This document shows, piece after piece, positions 63,113 to 64,000 of a DNA stretch of 64,000 nt. The stretch is taken from the NCBI GenBank assembly GCA_000507305.1, contig DF239413.1, forward strand, positions 62,001-126,000. The letters are read 5' to 3'. Origin of the DNA: Breviolum minutum Mf 1.05b.01 (Eukaryota; Sar; Dinophyceae; Suessiales; Symbiodiniaceae). Both the position numbers and the translations under genes were made by a program. Below the pieces are notes generated by a model. That model saw only the letters and a program-made list of their open reading frames with translations, searched no databases and had not been told where the DNA came from. Position 1 is the first letter of the stretch, and every line of letters starts with the position of its first letter.

Positions 63113-63986
63113 ATTTTCTACTTGTGAAGCCCATGCACTACCACCTCCGAAGTTTAGAATGAAGTCCAAGCCTCCAACTTTCCACCTTGGAGGTCTCGAA
63201 GCTCCTGTACTACATCCTTTTGCTTCACCACAAGCACCAAAGGGAACTATATCAGATCCCCCTATACTGAGGATCCTTCAAGCTTCAGCTAAATGCCTGC
63301 CTTCACCTGCGAGGTTCCACCATCCGATCAGAACCTCACAGACCACAGAAGCCAAAGAATCCATGGAATCCAACAAAGCCAAAGACCGTCTCAAGGAGAT
63401 CTTCTATAACTTTTTGTGAAATTCACGACTCACAGCTCGCTGACCAGCACATCGACCGCATCGGCGAAAGCCTGGGAACAGGAGGTCTTCTTATGTATTT
63501 ACAAGTTTGGCATCATTGGGCAGGTTGGTGTCACTTCCACTCAGCCATACCAGCTGAAGCTCCTTTGTCCCTTATTTTAGATTACCTCCACGCTTCAGAC
63601 CTCTTCAAAAACAAGTGGAACCATCATCATCGTCAGATTCGGACTCAAGCTCTTCCTCAGATGAAGACGTTCATGTACCTCAGGTACATACATCCATTCT
63701 GGTTATCAATAAGAAGTCTCATATCATTCATGCTGCTTCTCAAATCAGCTCGATTTCCATGACCAGGTCTCCTTTCAAAATCCGAGACAAATGTTTCGAA
63801 GTTACTTGTGGGTCAACCATTACTGGAGCCCCTGTGGACATTATCGACTCCATACCTTCAGGCGCACGTGTGTGCCAAAGAAAAGCATGCCTGGCTGCTT
63901 TGGATCACTTACTTAACATAACTCTCCGAGTGAGAATTGGCCCATTCGTAGTGCCAAGCGCACACACGGGACGTGTTCCCAACTAA
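63113..63986 (+). mobile_element. Retroelement polyprotein fragments downstream of the DNMT-like piece
   Basis: The blocks are 63090-63419 (basic/Pro/Ser-rich, FRMKSKPPTFHLGGLEAPVL, ending DRLKEIFYNFL) and 63615-63986 (Ser/Asp-rich SSSDSDSSSSSDEDVHVPQV, then IRDKCFEVTCGSTITGAPVD and GARVCQRKACLAALDHLL, Cys-containing and possibly zinc-binding). The spacing and low-complexity-to-Cys-rich order look like the gag-to-linker part of dinoflagellate retroelements. The element continues beyond the window. Enzyme domains are not visible here. Confidence 0.4.
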
Positions 63987-64000
63987 TGAAGGTGTTTTTT

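Overview
The window looks like nuclear DNA of a dinoflagellate, most likely Symbiodiniaceae or a close relative. The grounds are moderate GC; short exons scattered among long low-complexity introns; very large microsatellite and minisatellite fields; a copia-type retrotransposon with a Lys/Gly-rich gag; and a hydrolase-helicase gene family and a retroelement methyltransferase that I recognise from dinoflagellate genomes. No prokaryotic operons, rRNA, tRNA or CRISPR arrays were seen. The assembly is imperfect: a 419-base N gap lies at 39061-39479 and there are four single-N joins.

Layout. From 1 to 18.2 kb the genes run on the minus strand and are broken into short exons. They include an ADP/ATP carrier that lacks conserved blocks (5403-6289) and an ankyrin-repeat gene (about 16.9-18.2 kb). 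Between them lie trinucleotide-derived arrays (9.9-10.4 and 13.2-14.6 kb) and a 17-bp minisatellite (11 kb). A degenerate copia element starts near 18.3 kb (gag, protease) and is cut at 21356. It resumes at 34896 with its integrase and a methyltransferase-like domain, and ends near 36.87 kb. From 37.3 to 39.0 kb there are two small plus-strand genes. From 39.5 to 53.3 kb the DNA is sparse, with plus-strand exon-like islands in sequence full of GTCAA/GTCAT words. From 53.3 to 59.4 kb lies a frameshifted plus-strand hydrolase-SF1 helicase gene. From 59.4 to 62.7 kb a second, more decayed copy lies tail-to-tail on the minus strand. From 62.7 kb to the end are fragments of a retroelement with a DNMT3-like methyltransferase piece.

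Main discovery. The interruption of the copia element (21357-34887, 13,531 bp) behaves as one insertion. It has near-identical inverted termini starting TAAGGTGTATA and is bounded by an 8-bp duplication, CTTCCTGA. Taking it out, with one copy of the duplication, leaves the copia integrase reading frame continuous across the junction. Inside are plus-strand, apparently intronless ORFs: a very large protein (about 1444 aa from the preferred start) that I propose is the transposase, a C2H2 zinc-finger/SR-like protein, a complete C5-cytosine DNA methyltransferase, a large zinc-binding coiled-coil protein and a small ORF. There is also a tandem array of paired hairpins. This is a hAT-like giant DNA transposon that carries its own DNA methyltransferase. 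DNMT capture by dinoflagellate retrotransposons has been reported, but I know of no description of this DNA-transposon arrangement.

How the parts relate. Three unrelated mobile contexts in the window carry methyltransferase-type folds: the DNA transposon, the copia element and the retroelement at the right edge. The functional link (self-methylation, or escape from or exploitation of host CG methylation) is inference.
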